Assembly (NCBI GenBank): GCA_022828595.1
Contig: JAKGHH010000004.1
Span: 55,392,422 to 55,456,421, forward strand
From: Nelumbo lutea
Lineage: Eukaryota > Streptophyta > Magnoliopsida > Proteales > Nelumbonaceae
DNA length: 64,000 nucleotides
Direction: 5' to 3'
Below are positions 1-19,500 of the stretch, piece after piece. The position numbers were made by a program, and so were the translations under genes. Each line of letters starts with the position of its first letter. Positions within the stretch are counted from its first letter, which is position 1. The notes below the pieces were generated by a model, which did not search any database, was not told where the DNA came from, and was given only the letters and a program-made list of their open reading frames with translations.

Positions 1-795
1 GACCCAGCCTGAAAACCTGGTCCTGATGCAATGAAAAATCTTCAAATTGAGTACCCAAGCTTGCACCTCTAGGTGTATTGGGTTGTCGCATGAGCCTATT
101 TCCATTTAGGTGGCATATTAATATTTTGTGAGTTTCTGAGTAGGGTTTTTGCCAGGCATTCATTATGGATTTTGTCAAGTGAGTTGTTTTAAGGCGATTG
201 GTTATTTTGGGCTGTGAAGGTGTTGACTGTTGAAAACCCGCGCCTCTTTTGCATGCCAAGCTTATTATATGCCAGTATGCCACCTCTTGGGGCTTTTATT
301 CTTTAATTTTTCTTTATTCACTCCTGCCCCAACCTCTTTTCCTCTCTACACTTATTATGCCTATTATTTCTTCTTAACATGGCAATGGTTACTGATGGAA
401 AAATGTTAGTTTTATATGGCCTCTTGCATCATCCTAGATATGAGCAGATTGTATTGTTTCTCTTCATGCAGAGTAAAGCCAACAAAGCCCATTAGAGCGC
501 AGTCTAGTTCTAGTGGATCAGTTAAACTTCTTCTAACCATAGCTAGCCTATACTGCCTCTGGTGTGCAAGTCAGATATACTGGAGAAATCCTCCTCAACC
601 AGCAGTTGGTGAAGAATCTGACCTCGGGGTTCTTGTGTTCCTTGCTATTTATTTCTTTCTACCGCACAGTCTCTGTATCATGTCGATGAACGCAATAGAA
701 CATCTCCCTGTTTAACATTTTTAGCAGTCTAGGATGAGGAATGAAACTTCCCTCCGATGACAGTCTGAAATAAACATTTATTAGATCTTTTTCAG
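1..795. other. Unresolved left edge, no confident gene
   Basis: I cannot assign a gene here with confidence. A plus-strand open stretch of 99 codons (416-715) has no recognisable domain. It contains an acceptor-like site ending near 471 and could hold an internal exon of a gene that enters from the left edge. The remainder is T-rich and looks like intron or spacer. Confidence 0.4.
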
Positions 796-876
796 ATCCC
801 AGCCTCCGCTGGAGGCATCTCCCATGTAAACAGCAATTTTGATATGCAAGAGATCCAACATTTCTACAACAAGTAA
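796..876 (+). CDS. Possible terminal exon of a gene entering from the left
   Basis: A polypyrimidine tract and CAG acceptor end at 795. They are followed by 26 open codons starting IPASAGGISHVNSN and ending in TAA at 874-876, then AT-rich sequence that would suit a 3' UTR. The composition is coding-like, but I do not recognise the protein family and could not place the preceding exon in a consistent phase. It may be spurious. Confidence 0.27.
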   Translation: MPASAGGISHVNSNFDMQEIQHFYNK

Positions 877-1431
877 TTTAAACATCAGTGGAGAAAATGT
901 ATGGTTGCATTATCTATTCAACTGTCTGTAAGATTTCCATGTACATAGAAGGGTAGGATTTTTTTGTGTGGCTAAATTTCTTGTGAAGAGTAGAATTTAA
1001 ACCTTAGGTTGGAAGGTTGGATTGAGAGAACTGACGTAAGGTAATAAAATCACCACAGTTCTCCGGTTCTTCCCCGCTATACAGGTTACGTGACCAGAAA
1101 CACGTTTCATGCAGCTGTCATATAAGATAATGTCAATGGTAGCAATAATCCATTACATTTCAACAAAGAAATGAGGGTGATTTCAACACCGGTAATTCAT
1201 GTTAGGAACTTTATGTGCTTAACAAAATGTGCCATCCGGATACGAGAAATCATTATATGAGGGATAAAAATAATTCTTTAAATTTCCCAAAACTCCTATT
1301 ACATCTCTCTTTGATTCAATGCGTTCTACTACCAAGGGGTGCTAATTCCAAAGCGGCAAGATGCATTCAATGAGGATGGTTGCAGAGCTGAACTGCATAG
1401 CTAAATCTGATTGTCAATATTTAGCAATTCT
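877..1431. other. Spacer and 3' flank of the spermidine synthase gene
   Basis: AT-rich sequence between the possible left-edge gene and the stop codon of the minus-strand spermidine synthase. The part next to 1431 should hold the 3' UTR of that gene. No other coding signal was seen. Confidence 0.5.
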
Positions 1432-7422
<5,991 letters not shown>

Positions 7423-9009
7423 CTAGTAAATGTGTACATGTTTTTTATATAATAGTTCTAGATGATGATAATGATAGTAATAATTAGGAGTGGATTCGAG
7501 CCGAACCGAATAGTACTAGGCTCAAGTTTGGCTCGCCAAAGTACTACAAGGCTCAATCTCGAGCACGATCTCGATTTGAGAAAAAATGTTTTATAAAAAT
7601 AAAAAAATATATATATAAAATATTTTTTATTTAATATTTTAAAAAATAATAAATATGATATTTTTATTATATATGTATTATTTTCTAGAATATATATATT
7701 CGAGCTTGACTCGCAAACCTCACGAGTTGAGCTCGATTTGAAGCTCAGTTGAAACTGAGCCGAACTCGAGTGGCTCATGATGAGCTCGACTTGTGGCCAG
7801 TAATAATGTATCCAAATTTTCCTATAAACTTTATGTATTTTTTATTTTTTGTTTTTTATTATTTATCATATGCAGATTGAAAATCCAAATATGATTACAT
7901 AAATACCTCATCTAAATATGTGATAGTTAGATCGATTTGTAAAGTTTAAAGTATCATTGATAGGCTTACTTTTTGGCTAAATTATTCTATGTGTAATATT
8001 TAATCTTTTTGGTGTATCATTTTTTGTTTATTTATAAAAAAAAATGTAAGATTTAAATAGAGGGAATTGAATGGGGTGAAAAGTAGTAGTTTAATTTATA
8101 ATTTAAACCTCATAATTAAATAAGGATTAAATTCAAAATTGAGTATTTTAGTCAAAATAAAGTTCCATAATCTTATCCATATTTTTAATAGTAGTATAAA
8201 TATAGAATTATAGATGTGTTCAATTTTTTCTATAATTTTTTTTTAATATTTTTGTGTGTAAAATAATTCTAATGTCACACTTACTTTTTGTTTAATATGA
8301 TAAATATATGATATTATACATGCACCTAAATGCTTTCTTTTTGCAAAATTTATGTATTTTTATATTTGATTAACTTTTATTATTTATTTATTTATTTATG
8401 ACATTAAAGGTTAATATGGTTGACCCAAAATTTGAACTATTGATCTTTGCCAAATAATAAAATAATTTCATTTTGGTTAGTTATAAATTATGTATTTCAT
8501 TTTCATTATCAATAAAAATAATTCTTTTTTATTAAACCGTTTTTTAATTTGATTAATAAATATATCATAAATGTGTCAATTTTTTTTACATTTTTTGTAA
8601 GTTTCTATATTTATTTCCATTTAATTTTTTTTTTACCTAACTATGACTTTGTAGGTTGATCAATTTGATTCGGATTGTTGAATTGCTTAGCCACCACTTG
8701 GATTAAAAATGATTTTGCTTTTTAGTAAGTTTTAAAATATGTGAATTTATATTATTAAAAATGTTGGCACATATATAATTTAATAAGAGAATATGAGAAT
8801 TAATAATTTAAGTATAAGACTTAATGAGAGGGGATTAAATGATGTAGGAAGTAATAATTGAAGTTATATTTTCAAACTTACCATTAGAGATGGATTAAAT
8901 ATATAATTATGGGCATTTTAGTAGCCATTAAAACTGTAATAAAATGGCTTTTATACCATTTCTAGTCCAAAAAAAAGTTTTACATTGCATTCACACTTTT
9001 ATATTTAGA
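7423..9009 (-). mobile_element. Non-autonomous Helitron, copy 1 (interrupted)
   Basis: The minus strand starts with TC at 9009 (TCTAAATATAAAAGTGTG) and ends with CTAG at 7426-7423. It is flanked by A at 9010 and T at 7422, the A/T insertion context expected of Helitrons. The body is alignable by eye to 22667-23914 and 42851-44203, including the shared motif gatgatgataatgatagtaa close to the 3' end. The terminal hairpin is degraded in this copy. No Rep/helicase coding is present. A 315-bp hAT-like element is inserted at 7485-7799. Confidence 0.75.
7485..7799. mobile_element. hAT-like MITE nested in Helitron copy 1
   Basis: About 315 bp of GAGCCGAGCTCGAG-type sequence starting TAGGAGTGG and ending CTTGTGGCCA, with imperfect terminal inverted repeats. 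The 8-bp direct repeat GTAATAAT flanks it (7477-7484 and 7800-7807). The two other Helitron copies carry the same site uninterrupted, so the boundaries are supported by empty sites. No coding capacity. Confidence 0.75.
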
Positions 9010-9597
9010 TTTATATTTTATTTGTGATTATTTGACCTTAAATTTAGTTTTATTAACGTATTTATGGAATTTTTATGTATTTTCCTAGTGTATTCAAGTG
9101 TTTTTATATCTTTCATTTGTACAAATGCGTTTTCAAAGCATATCCATACTTACATTTCTACCTAAATTATTTAGAATGATACCCAATATCGATACTTTGA
9201 TCATTGGTTAAAAATATGAATGTTAATTTGTTAGGTGGGCACCCTCTATGTATTGGGAAAATCTCCCACGGACAACTATGGGAGATGTTCCCAATGCACA
9301 CTGAGATGTGCATGTGGGGCGTAAATTTGATCTCACCTCGTGTTTGGAAGTGTTTATTTTGAAGCATTTTTTGTACTTTTTTACATTGGATAAAGCCAAA
9401 AGCCAATAAAAAAAATTCCGTTTGGTGAAAAAACAAATACCAAGCAGGCTTTTTACATGAAAAATCCCAATTTAAGTAATAGAAAAAATCTTGTTTAGCT
9501 TTGCAAGAAGTTTTTCTTTTTTTTCTAAAAAAAAAAAAAAAACTGGTAACCAGCCAAGCAGGCCATGATATATAATTCGGCATGAGATTGTCACGTT
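9010..9597. other. AT-rich spacer with a small repeat related to 49000-49160
   Basis: No gene seen. 9235-9310 resembles sequence at about 48990-49165 (shared gggagatgttcccaatgcac and variants), so it is probably a decayed short repeat. A 16-bp A run occurs near 9527-9542. Confidence 0.5.
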
Positions 9598-10097
9598 TAG
9601 GGCTATTCATGGGTTGGGTTGGATCGGTTTACTGATATTTTTTCAACTGAACCGACCTGATCGAGTTACCTGAAATTGAAACCGAAACCAACCCTATGTT
9701 AAGCAAAACCGACCTGATCGGTTTGGGTCAGTTTTGGCTCTACTTGGTGAGTTAGTTGTTGTTCAAGTGTTTATTTCTGTCTCTACATTCTCAAAGGAAA
9801 CCAACATTTCCTTAATGTTTTGTGGCCCATCCATGGATCCAGTTGTGGAGGGAGCAGAGTTTGAGAGATAAATTAGTTAAGTAGGTTGTAACTAGGATAG
9901 AGACAACTTAGTTAAGTAGGAAATAAGTAGGTTGTAACTACTAACTAGGAACTAACTACTATTTCGATTCGGTTTGAGTCGACCAAAATCAAACTGAATC
10001 ATCAGTTTATAATTTTTTATAACCGGAAACCGACTGGTGCTAAAAAAACCTGATGGATTCGGATTGATTGGGTTGGGTCTTATTATGAACAACCCTA
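9598..10097. mobile_element. hAT-family MITE with perfect 8-bp target duplication
   Basis: A 500-bp element beginning TAGGGCTATTCAT and ending in the near-complement ATGAACAACCCTA. It is flanked by identical 8-bp repeats GTCACGTT at 9590-9597 and 10098-10105. The subterminal regions are rich in CGGTTTGGGT-type motifs, typical of hAT MITEs. No transposase is encoded. It lies about 400 bp upstream of the CNGC18-like start codon. Confidence 0.85.
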
Positions 10098-10282
10098 GTC
10101 ACGTTTTTCAATTTAGCGCCTGTATTTTCAATAATTGATTGGAAGTCATATTTGCCCCTGTCGAGTGTCGACTGTCGTTTTCTTAAAATTATACACTCTT
10201 ATTTATTTTAATTTCAAAAATATAAAAATCTGAAACGCATACGAATTTAGCAGCGCGCTCTTCCCGCTCAGGCAGAGCGGCC

Positions 10283-10513
10283 ATGACGACTCCGACATAT
10301 CTGCATCTTCTCTGGTTTCCCGCGAATCTCACGACATATGAAACCCCAATCCTAACCCTAGTTCTCTTCGTCCCTATTGTCAGCTGCAACTATCTTGTCT
10401 TTTGTTTTCTTCTTCTCTTCTTCCTGTTTTTCTTTTCCACTGCATGGTATCATCCGCTCTCCAAGGTTTCCGCGGGTTTAAAAAATTCGGTCTACGGCAT
10501 GGAAGATGAATAG
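10283..10513 (+). promoter_or_regulatory. Upstream ORF overlapping the CNGC18-like start codon
   Basis: An ATG at 10499-10501 opens a four-codon frame (MEDE) that stops at 10511-10513 and so overlaps the main ATG at 10506 in another frame. The same frame is open back to an ATG at 10283, giving 76 codons with a hydrophobic stretch. If transcription starts upstream of either ATG, translation of the channel could be reduced. The transcription start is unknown, so this is an inference from position only. Confidence 0.4.
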
Positions 10514-13500
10514 CACCGATCCATCTCCGGAGTCAAGATTTCGCCCCCGGCGATCTCCTGCGCCGATCCCTGAGGAACAGAAGCCATGGCAGTATCAAAT
10601 TCTCGATCCAGGTGGCCACGTTATTGCTCTATGGAATCATATATTACTTATGACTTGTCTGATCGCGCTCTTCCTCGATCCTCTGTACTTCTATCTTCCT
10701 TCAGTTGGAGGTCCGGGTTGCATGACATTGGACTTGCATCTGGGTATCGTTGTTACGTTCTTCCGGTCCGTGACCGATCTTTTCTACTTGATGCATATGG
10801 TTATAAAGTTTCGGACAGCATTCGTTGCGCCTAATTCTAGGGTTTTTGGGAGGGGCGAGCTTGTCATGGACGAGCGACAGATCGCAATGCGGTACTTGAA
10901 ATCTGATTTCGTGATTGATCTCGCGGCAACGCTACCACTTCCGCAGGTAAGCTTTATTTCCCAACCAGGCTCTCTTTTTCTTGTAACGTTTTTCTTTTAT
11001 TTCCCTTTCCCCCCTAATAGCCTGGAATTCTCAACTTACTAAGGAAAACAAATAATTAATACAAAAATGATAATTTACCATCTTCAATTACACAAAGAAT
11101 GGTTGTCCAAACTCGAAAATGACTGTTTTCGAAAAAGTGAATTTTCATTGTAGGAATATGGCGCTCCTTAATCCTTATTTTTAACAAAGGCTGTCCCTCT
11201 AGATTCCATATCTCATAACTTTCTTCTATACGCCTATACGGTATGCTATCCGACCGTTAGTTTGTTTTCCACGTTCAATGTAACATATGATTCGTTTTTT
11301 AATGAATGTCCTTTCCAAGGAAGGAGTTCGGATTTACTCACAAAATTGGTTCCCACACCCACTTCACAGCCTTTACCGCTGCGCATCTTGATGCTTGTAT
11401 ATTTATATGCAAGGCTACAAGGGTTGTGAGGACTAATTTTGTGTGAGATGAAATCCGAATTGCCATTCAGTTGGGATCCGTTTGATAACAGTTGTATTTA
11501 CAATTTTATTGTAGTCTTTAGTGAATAAAAAAATTATTGGGAAATTTATGATTTGTTGTTTTTAAGTTTTTATTTATTTTTCTGAATGTATACTACTACA
11601 GTACTCCTAGATTTCCTCATTTATCACTTTTTTCCAACTATTATATACAAACTCAAAAATTTCTGAGACTGAAGAGTCAATAAAAATCCCCAAGTTTTTA
11701 AGGAGGTGGGCTAATTCAGATGAGCTCCCTTAGGAAGTGTGCTCCACAATCCATTCTCTGGTTGGAACATTTCCTTTGTGCTTGTTCTGCAGGGAGCCCA
11801 TTGGAACTAGTTGTAGGCTACTTAAAGGCTGAAACTAAATTTGGGTTCACTATAATCTTTAAATTTTAATATTAAATTATTTTAACAACTAAGGCTCAGT
11901 GGAAAGAGTAAAAATACAAAGTTTGACAATGCAAAATATAAAGTTTTACGCTATACATATTTGTTTTTGTACTCTTCGCAAATTAAACTTAAAATACAAA
12001 TCAATAAAGTTTTTCAGTTTAGCAACTCCAACTATTATCAAACTGCCCCTTAATTGTTTCTTCATTTTATGGCCAACTAAATAAATATTTAACTTTTCTT
12101 TTGAATGTAATGACATTCTTGTTTCACATATAGATGTACTTGCTTTCCAAGATCCAGTGCAATGACGTTTTTCTTTACTATTGACATGGGACTCTTCTTT
12201 TATTAAATACGAACTTAATTACTAGATCCAAAGATCCAAAGGAAGAAAACCCCTTAAGAGTTGGAATACATGGCTTCAATCACTACAAACAACACGATAA
12301 ACATTTGGAAAAGAATACAATATCTTACTATTGTTTTAAATACATGGTTACTATTTGTCGCCAAAGGTTGAAAGTATCAATATCTATTGGTGGTGTATAA
12401 TACCGCTGTTCACGGTCATCGATATTAGATGTGTTCAGTTCTAAGAATTAAATGATTATATTTGTTTTAAATTTTAATACATGATAAGATACATCCACGG
12501 ACAAAGTATCAGACCAAAGAAAACAAAAAATAAAAGAGGTATCTTGAGTTTAGTCCATTTCAGAATTGTCAAGGGAGGATGCTGTTTATTGGGGGTGGGG
12601 ATAAATATATTTGGAGAATTAATTTATGAATTTTGAGGTGGAGTGGACTGTTAAAAGACTATAAAAAATGAATAGTTTTGGTTGAATGAAACTCTTGATA
12701 CACAAATTTTGCATATTCAGATTATCTGGTACTTTGAACCATGTTAATTGCCACAAAGGATAATATTGGGTAACGACTTTCTTTTGTTATGCATAGGCAT
12801 AATTAGGCACCACATATAATCAAACAGTAATTTCCCCAAGATTGTGCCCACTATGTGCAAAACTACATACAAAATGTGGTCTTCTTGATTCAAGTTGAAT
12901 CTGTTCTACCAAATATATAGGAATAATTTGCCCAAGATTGTGCCCACTATGTGCAAAACTTCATACAAAACGTGGTCATCCTGATTCAAGTTGAATCTGT
13001 TCTACCAAATACATTTTTTGAATGTTAAAACTTAAAATTGAGTTTGCATTGATGTGACAGCATTTCGACTTGAAACGGGAAGGCCACCAAACAAGCTCTT
13101 GCATATTGGCCCGGGCAACGCCTTGGGCACCTGGGTGATAAAAATGTAAAGGTAAGTTCTTAATCGCCATAAGTTGGTCTCTTCAAAGTCAATGGCGTGC
13201 TGCTGTGACCTTCTTTTCCTTTACTCTCTTTGCATGAGGGGTTTCATATAACATTGTTATTCTAGGTAATAAAAAACATTGTCCTTTAAGAAACAAAGAT
13301 TTTTTTCCTTAGGTCAGTGGAAACTGCATCTACTCATTGCTTAATCTTCAATTTATTTAGTTTTTTATTTTAAATTTAAAATGATTACTTTATGTATTGT
13401 AGAGATTGGTTTTGTTTATGTAGCAACTTATTTGGGTTAGACCTCTCTTGTTTTTCTTTTCACCCTTTGTTCATGGAGTAAGTTTTAGCGTGATGAACTT

Positions 13501-16500
13501 TTCCAGGTGTTTAAATAAACCTTTCTCTATAATAACTTTTACTTAAAAAAATGAATTCGAAACTGCGGAACTATCACCTAGGCAGAATTCCATGTAGGCT
13601 ACAGGATTAACATGGGTATCAGGCAGGGCTAGTAAGGAGGTACCGTGTCTAATGGATGCTATGGATTTGGCATAAGATTCCTCCATCTGACAGAAATAGG
13701 TAGTGTTATCTAGCAATTTTCCTTGTTGACCCCAATTAGAAAAAAAAAGTCTTTCCCTTTTTTCGTTTATACTTTACATTTCATATATCGTGTGGCTTAG
13801 TTTCTTAAGCTCTTCGTATGTCTATTTCCTCTTAATCTATTTGTCTCACAGTTTTAGAATGTCAATTTATTTCTCTTTCCTTTTTTTATGTTTCTAGAGT
13901 TATGTTTTGCTGCTAGAATTTTTTTTTTTTTTTTTTATCACTTTTGCTCATTTTGTCATCTTTCTTAGTTATATTGTGCGTATTTCTCCCATGCCTCCAA
14001 TAATAAGCAATCATTGTGTGACTAGTGCCTAGGATGTAAAAATTAGTTACTATTATATGCACGCATCTTGCGTGCTTGTAAATTTGGATTCCTAGAAACT
14101 TGAATGTTGCAGCCCATGGTTTGATCAAAGTCGGTTAGTTTGTTTAATTTCTTATTTGAGGAAGCTATATATCCTCGTTTAATTCTGGTCATTTTTTCTA
14201 TTAATAAATAATTAATTGATTTCTTTTGTTTCGGTCATTCCTTTATGGTATTTCATCTCGTACTCAGGTACTCTTGTAAGCACACATCCTGCATGCCTGT
14301 AAACTTGGAAATCTGAAATGGAACTCTTTTTGGTCTCAGAGAATACAATAAGAAGCCCTAGTGCCAAGTCTAGCTTCTTTGTATTGCCACCTTGACAACT
14401 ACCATAGTGCCAAATGTAACCCTTTTGTGTTGCAACCTTGACAACTGTAGGACTGCATTTTGATAATTATTATTCCTAGTGAGAGAGGAACCTGCAATAT
14501 TGCATGGCAAGTTGATTTTGGCTTAACCTTGTTGCCTGGTATATAGCTTAACAAGTTAAGAACAGTGACAAATTGCAGTATCTTAAGTTGATTTTTACTG
14601 TCACTCACCTTTAGATATTGTGCCGCAGCTAGAACCTAAATTGTAATGTTGTTAACGAGAACTGTTATTATTATTGAAACTCCAGACTGCTGTGGTACGA
14701 AAATTTTGAAGGTCCTAGATTTGCAGTTTCTGGCTACCTCTTGCAGAATTTAATTTTTTTTGCAATGTTTCGTGTCGCAGATTGTCATATGGTTTGTAAT
14801 GCCGGCGGTGCGAAGTTCCACTGCTGATCACACAAACAACACACTTTCTCTGATTGTTCTCATTCAGTATGTTCCTAGGTTGTTTCTTATGTTTCCCATA
14901 AATCGTCGGATCGTTAAAACTACTGGAGTTATTGCCAAGACTGCTTGGGCAGGAGCTGCATACAATCTCCTTCTATATATGCTCGCCAGTCATGTATGTT
15001 TGAATTCCCTAACTTTTGTCTGTACTAATTTTCTAAAGGAAATTAGCCAAAAACCATTCTTTGGCATTTATAAAAAAAAAAACCATTCTTTGGCGGTCGG
15101 GGGAAAATCATTCATTGGCCGGCCCTGGGTATCTTAGGTCTTAGCCCATGTATGATACACAGTGGGCCTAAGAAAGTCTTAGGTTATGGTTGGTTTGAAG
15201 GAAAAGGAATGAAAAGTAAGGGAAAGATAGGGAAATCTTTACAAGGTTTGTACAGGTTTCATTATCTTCCCTACTTTTTCATATATCCTTACTGTTTGTC
15301 TTAAATAAAATTCATAAATTTAAAGGGACACTGGACCGAGAAAAATCTGCTGCCACCATGGTCACTTGCGACCCCAATGAATAATAAAGACACCGACTTT
15401 TCAAATATATTGAAGGCATCATATCAACTAATTTTTTTTTATTTTAAAATGCTGGTGTTTTCGCCATTCATTGGGGTATGGTCACAGCAGATTTTTTCTC
15501 CACTGGACCCCCGGACCAAAAATGAAGTAATTAAAATGATTTAAGGGAGAAAATAATAAAAGAAGTGAGGATATTTGTGAGAATATTGTAAGTGAATGCC
15601 ATTGTCTTTTTTCTACTTTGCTTTTGCTGCAGGTTCTAGGAGCTTGCTGGTATCTGTTGGCTGTTGAGCGTCAGCACCACTGCTGGATAACAGAGTGTAT
15701 GAAGGAGACTAATGTGCTTTTTCCAGCTTGCAGTCGTCTTTTTCTGGATTGTAGTAGTTTGGAAACAGCTGAACGGAAAGCATGGCTCAATTTCACTAGT
15801 GTGCTTACTCATTGTGATCCCAACAATAACGATTTCAGATTTCCGTACGGAATGTTTGCAGATGCTTTTACTAATGAAGTAGCTTCAGCAAAGTTTTTGG
15901 ACAAGTACTTATATTGCCTTTGGTGGGGTTTAAAACATTTGAGGTATATATATATATATTCTGTTCAAGCTGTCCATTTTCTGAATGCAGCTGATACAAC
16001 GATCGTTTTGCTTCTACCAATTGGAATTAAAATAACATGTGCTTTCCCTTTTCTTTAACATAAACGGCTGAAAACGGATGCGATTGTAGAAGATAAATCT
16101 AGATCCAAATTTGAGTTGTTTGTATTTATATTTGAATTGAATGTTATTCATTGAATTTAGATTAGATCTTCATTGACATAGGATATTGAATACTATTGAC
16201 CAAATAAACTAAAAATGATCAAAATATTATATATTATTAATAGAATGAACTTAATATGACTTTGATATTGTATTATTATGAATAAAATGAATTGAATAAC
16301 TTCTATGAGACTTAAACAATGATCTTTAGCAAATGTACAAAATCTCAAACAACTTTTCTGATAAATCTAACATAAATTCAGTCCAATTATAAACGAATTG
16401 AATTCACATATCCCTTAAGTGAATCATATTTGAATTTGAATTCAGACAAAATGTATTCCTTTTGCAGCCTTATTTACATACTACCATTTTGATGCTTGAG

Positions 16501-19500
16501 GATTTAATTGTTCATTCATCTACCAACTATAAGCTATTTTCTCTGCAGTTTTACCCTTTATTTTTATGGCTGTTCATTTCTTGCAGCTATATTATGGATA
16601 ACTTTTTATTATTTTTGCCATGCATCTTCATCCTTGCATTCTTTACTGAAGCAAATGAATGGATATTCTTCTTCTTTAAGGAACAGAACAGTTCGATTTT
16701 TTCAGATTAAACTGAAAAGTTTAATTCTCTTTGTTACTTTTATTAGATGACAAAATAGGTTTGGGTAAAATATAGTTAAAGTTGAACATGTCCACTTCTA
16801 TGGTTTTGCCCGCAGTCATGGTTTTAGAATGCCAGGAAAATCAGGTTTATTTAAGAAACTTTTGAATAGAACAATGAAATAGCAGTTGCAAGAAAATAAT
16901 GGCATATTAAGAGAGGATTTTGAAGTGAAAAGTGATAGACAAAAATAACGACATAAAACATGTAGTATCGCACTACTAGATACATGTGATGAACTGTACC
17001 AGTTAAGCACCATAATGGTATTTGAATTTTGACAGGCATACTATTTATTGGACATTGTATTCTTACAGATACATGTAGCAGCAAACATGGCTTGATGTTT
17101 AATTTCAAATTATGAAATAAAATAATGCATTTTTCCATGGAACTATGATGTACATTCCGATCACTTTTCAGTTTTATTTTATGAAATAAAATAGTGCATT
17201 TTTTATATACTTTTTTTTCATATAATTGACTCTGTCTAATGCTTACATGATTCGAATTAGAATAGGCTAAAAGAAAAGTATTTTCTGGAAGATCAAGGGA
17301 AAGCTATATGTGGCTTTGACCTAACTGTTGATTCTGCAATGGTCCTGTACCTAGTTTACATTCTGAAGATAAATCTTGTATACGTTTGTAATCTTGTTCT
17401 TGGAGGTTCATTGAATGTACTAGTTCCAATCAAAGATGCTAATTTTTTTTGTCAGGTAAATAGTATGACATAAAATAAGGTGATTAGATTGGGCTACGCT
17501 TTTATGTTTTTAATAGAACTTTTGTTTATCGAACTTACCATCTATAGGAGTTCGGTACTCCTGCTAATCACCAACTTAAGGTTATACACAACCTTCTTTA
17601 CTATTAAACACGTGATATACATTCTTGGCTCTGATGAAATGACTTAAAGTTGATTTTGTTTTTCTGTTTTCATCTTTGTTTATCTAACTTCCCATCTATA
17701 GGAGTTCTGCACTCCTTCTGTACTATTAAACATGTGATACATATTCTTTGCTCTAATAAAATTCCTAAAGATAAAGTTGATTTTGTTTTTTCTGTTTTCT
17801 TCCTTAATTTTATCTTGTACTTACTAATTCATATTCTTGGAAAGCTTCTTTGATTGTTTGTACTGATGCATCTTTCATTTGTAACTATGTAGTTCATATG
17901 GACAGAACTTGACAACTACCACTGCAGTTGGTGATACATCATTTTGCATTCTTATAAGCATCGTGGGTCTAGTTCTATTCTCCCATCTGATCGGGAACAT
18001 GCAGGTAACATCTGGTATAGGATTTCTTGGTTATATATACTTGCACAGATATACACACACACACAATAACAACATCAAAAGAATCTTGTACTTAATTGTA
18101 TGGGCTTTTGGGTTGAACAACCTTTGCTTTTGTTAACTCATAAAAATAATAAGGGTTAATTGCTTAAATATACCCTGCAGTTTCATCAAACATAATCTTG
18201 TTAAAAAGCATTTAACCGTTAAGATTGACAGGAAAATTAAAGGACAAAAAAGCCCTTTTAACTGTTCTTTAATTTTTCAAAATATGTATTTGAGGAATCA
18301 AATTTTCTGGGTTTTTCTTTTTCTCGTATCGGTTTGAAGGAAAACAAGAGAGGGCAGAAAAGCAATAGAATCTAAGATCAAGAATAATAAAACAAAGCCA
18401 ACAAGCAAAGACACGTTTTTGGTTTTGCTTCGTCAGGAGGTGAAGTGCTTTCCTGATCCTCTACACCATCATAGTGGCAACTCTAAGAAGCTAGACTTCA
18501 TGATCTCTCTCTCTCTCTCTCTCTCTTGTTGTGGCTGTGTTCTAGTTTGGTTTATCTCCTCGGCTCGGTGGCTACAGAACAGGAGAGAGAAGAAGAGAGT
18601 GGGGGTAAAACTAGAACTTTAATATAATATAAGACATGTGATATGTGGCCCAAAATGTTTCACTGACAGAGGGGGCCTATTTGTGTTAAATGGGACCAAT
18701 ACACAGTATATATTTAAGTAGTTTTTGAAACCACCGATATTTAAATGATTTAATAAAACCACATAGTATATGTAACTAATAAGCCCAAATAATAAAGAAT
18801 AAAAATATTTAAGAATTTTCTATTGGTAACTAATTAACATAGAATTTCCTTCTAGTTGTAAGCTAGAACGTGGTTGAAATTGATGCTCATTTTATGCGCT
18901 TGTATTATAACGAGTTAACCTTTGCTTTAGGGACACTGCAGGTTCTCCTGCCATTGATAAATCAAAGCATGGCCATATTACTAATGTTAAGAAATTAAAC
19001 TTTAACATTATAAAAGCTTGAAAACACGGGCGAAGTGGACATGTTTTGGTTGGCCCATGGCAGCTGAATTTGCAGCGAAAGTGCATCCCTTGGATTTTGG
19101 TTGGTGCAACGCCTGTTCAAAGAGCCTCTACAGTCTTCAGATTAGAAATATACTTTATTTGATAGGAAGATATTCCTAATGCAAACTTGCAAGAGGCTGT
19201 TTAAACAATGTGACACTAATTTACATTGACCGAAACCAAACTCATTTTATGAACAGGCATACTCAAATAACAATAACTATCTCTGTTTAGGTTGTTGTCT
19301 TGTGATTTAATGTTATGGATTAATTGACTACCATAGTATAACAATAATTTCTAGCTCAGCCCGCAATGCATTTATATAATATATATTATGTGTCATATAA
19401 TAGAAAATACTATATGTACTAAATAATGTGTTAAATGAAATAGGGCCAAAGACTGGCCAGATTGGGCCATGATCACCCCTAGTGCAAGTCATACCCTCAA

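Noticed and set aside
9167..9610. 147-codon minus-strand ORF
   Set aside because: Runs through homopolymer A/T tracts and into the hAT MITE end; no recognisable protein features.
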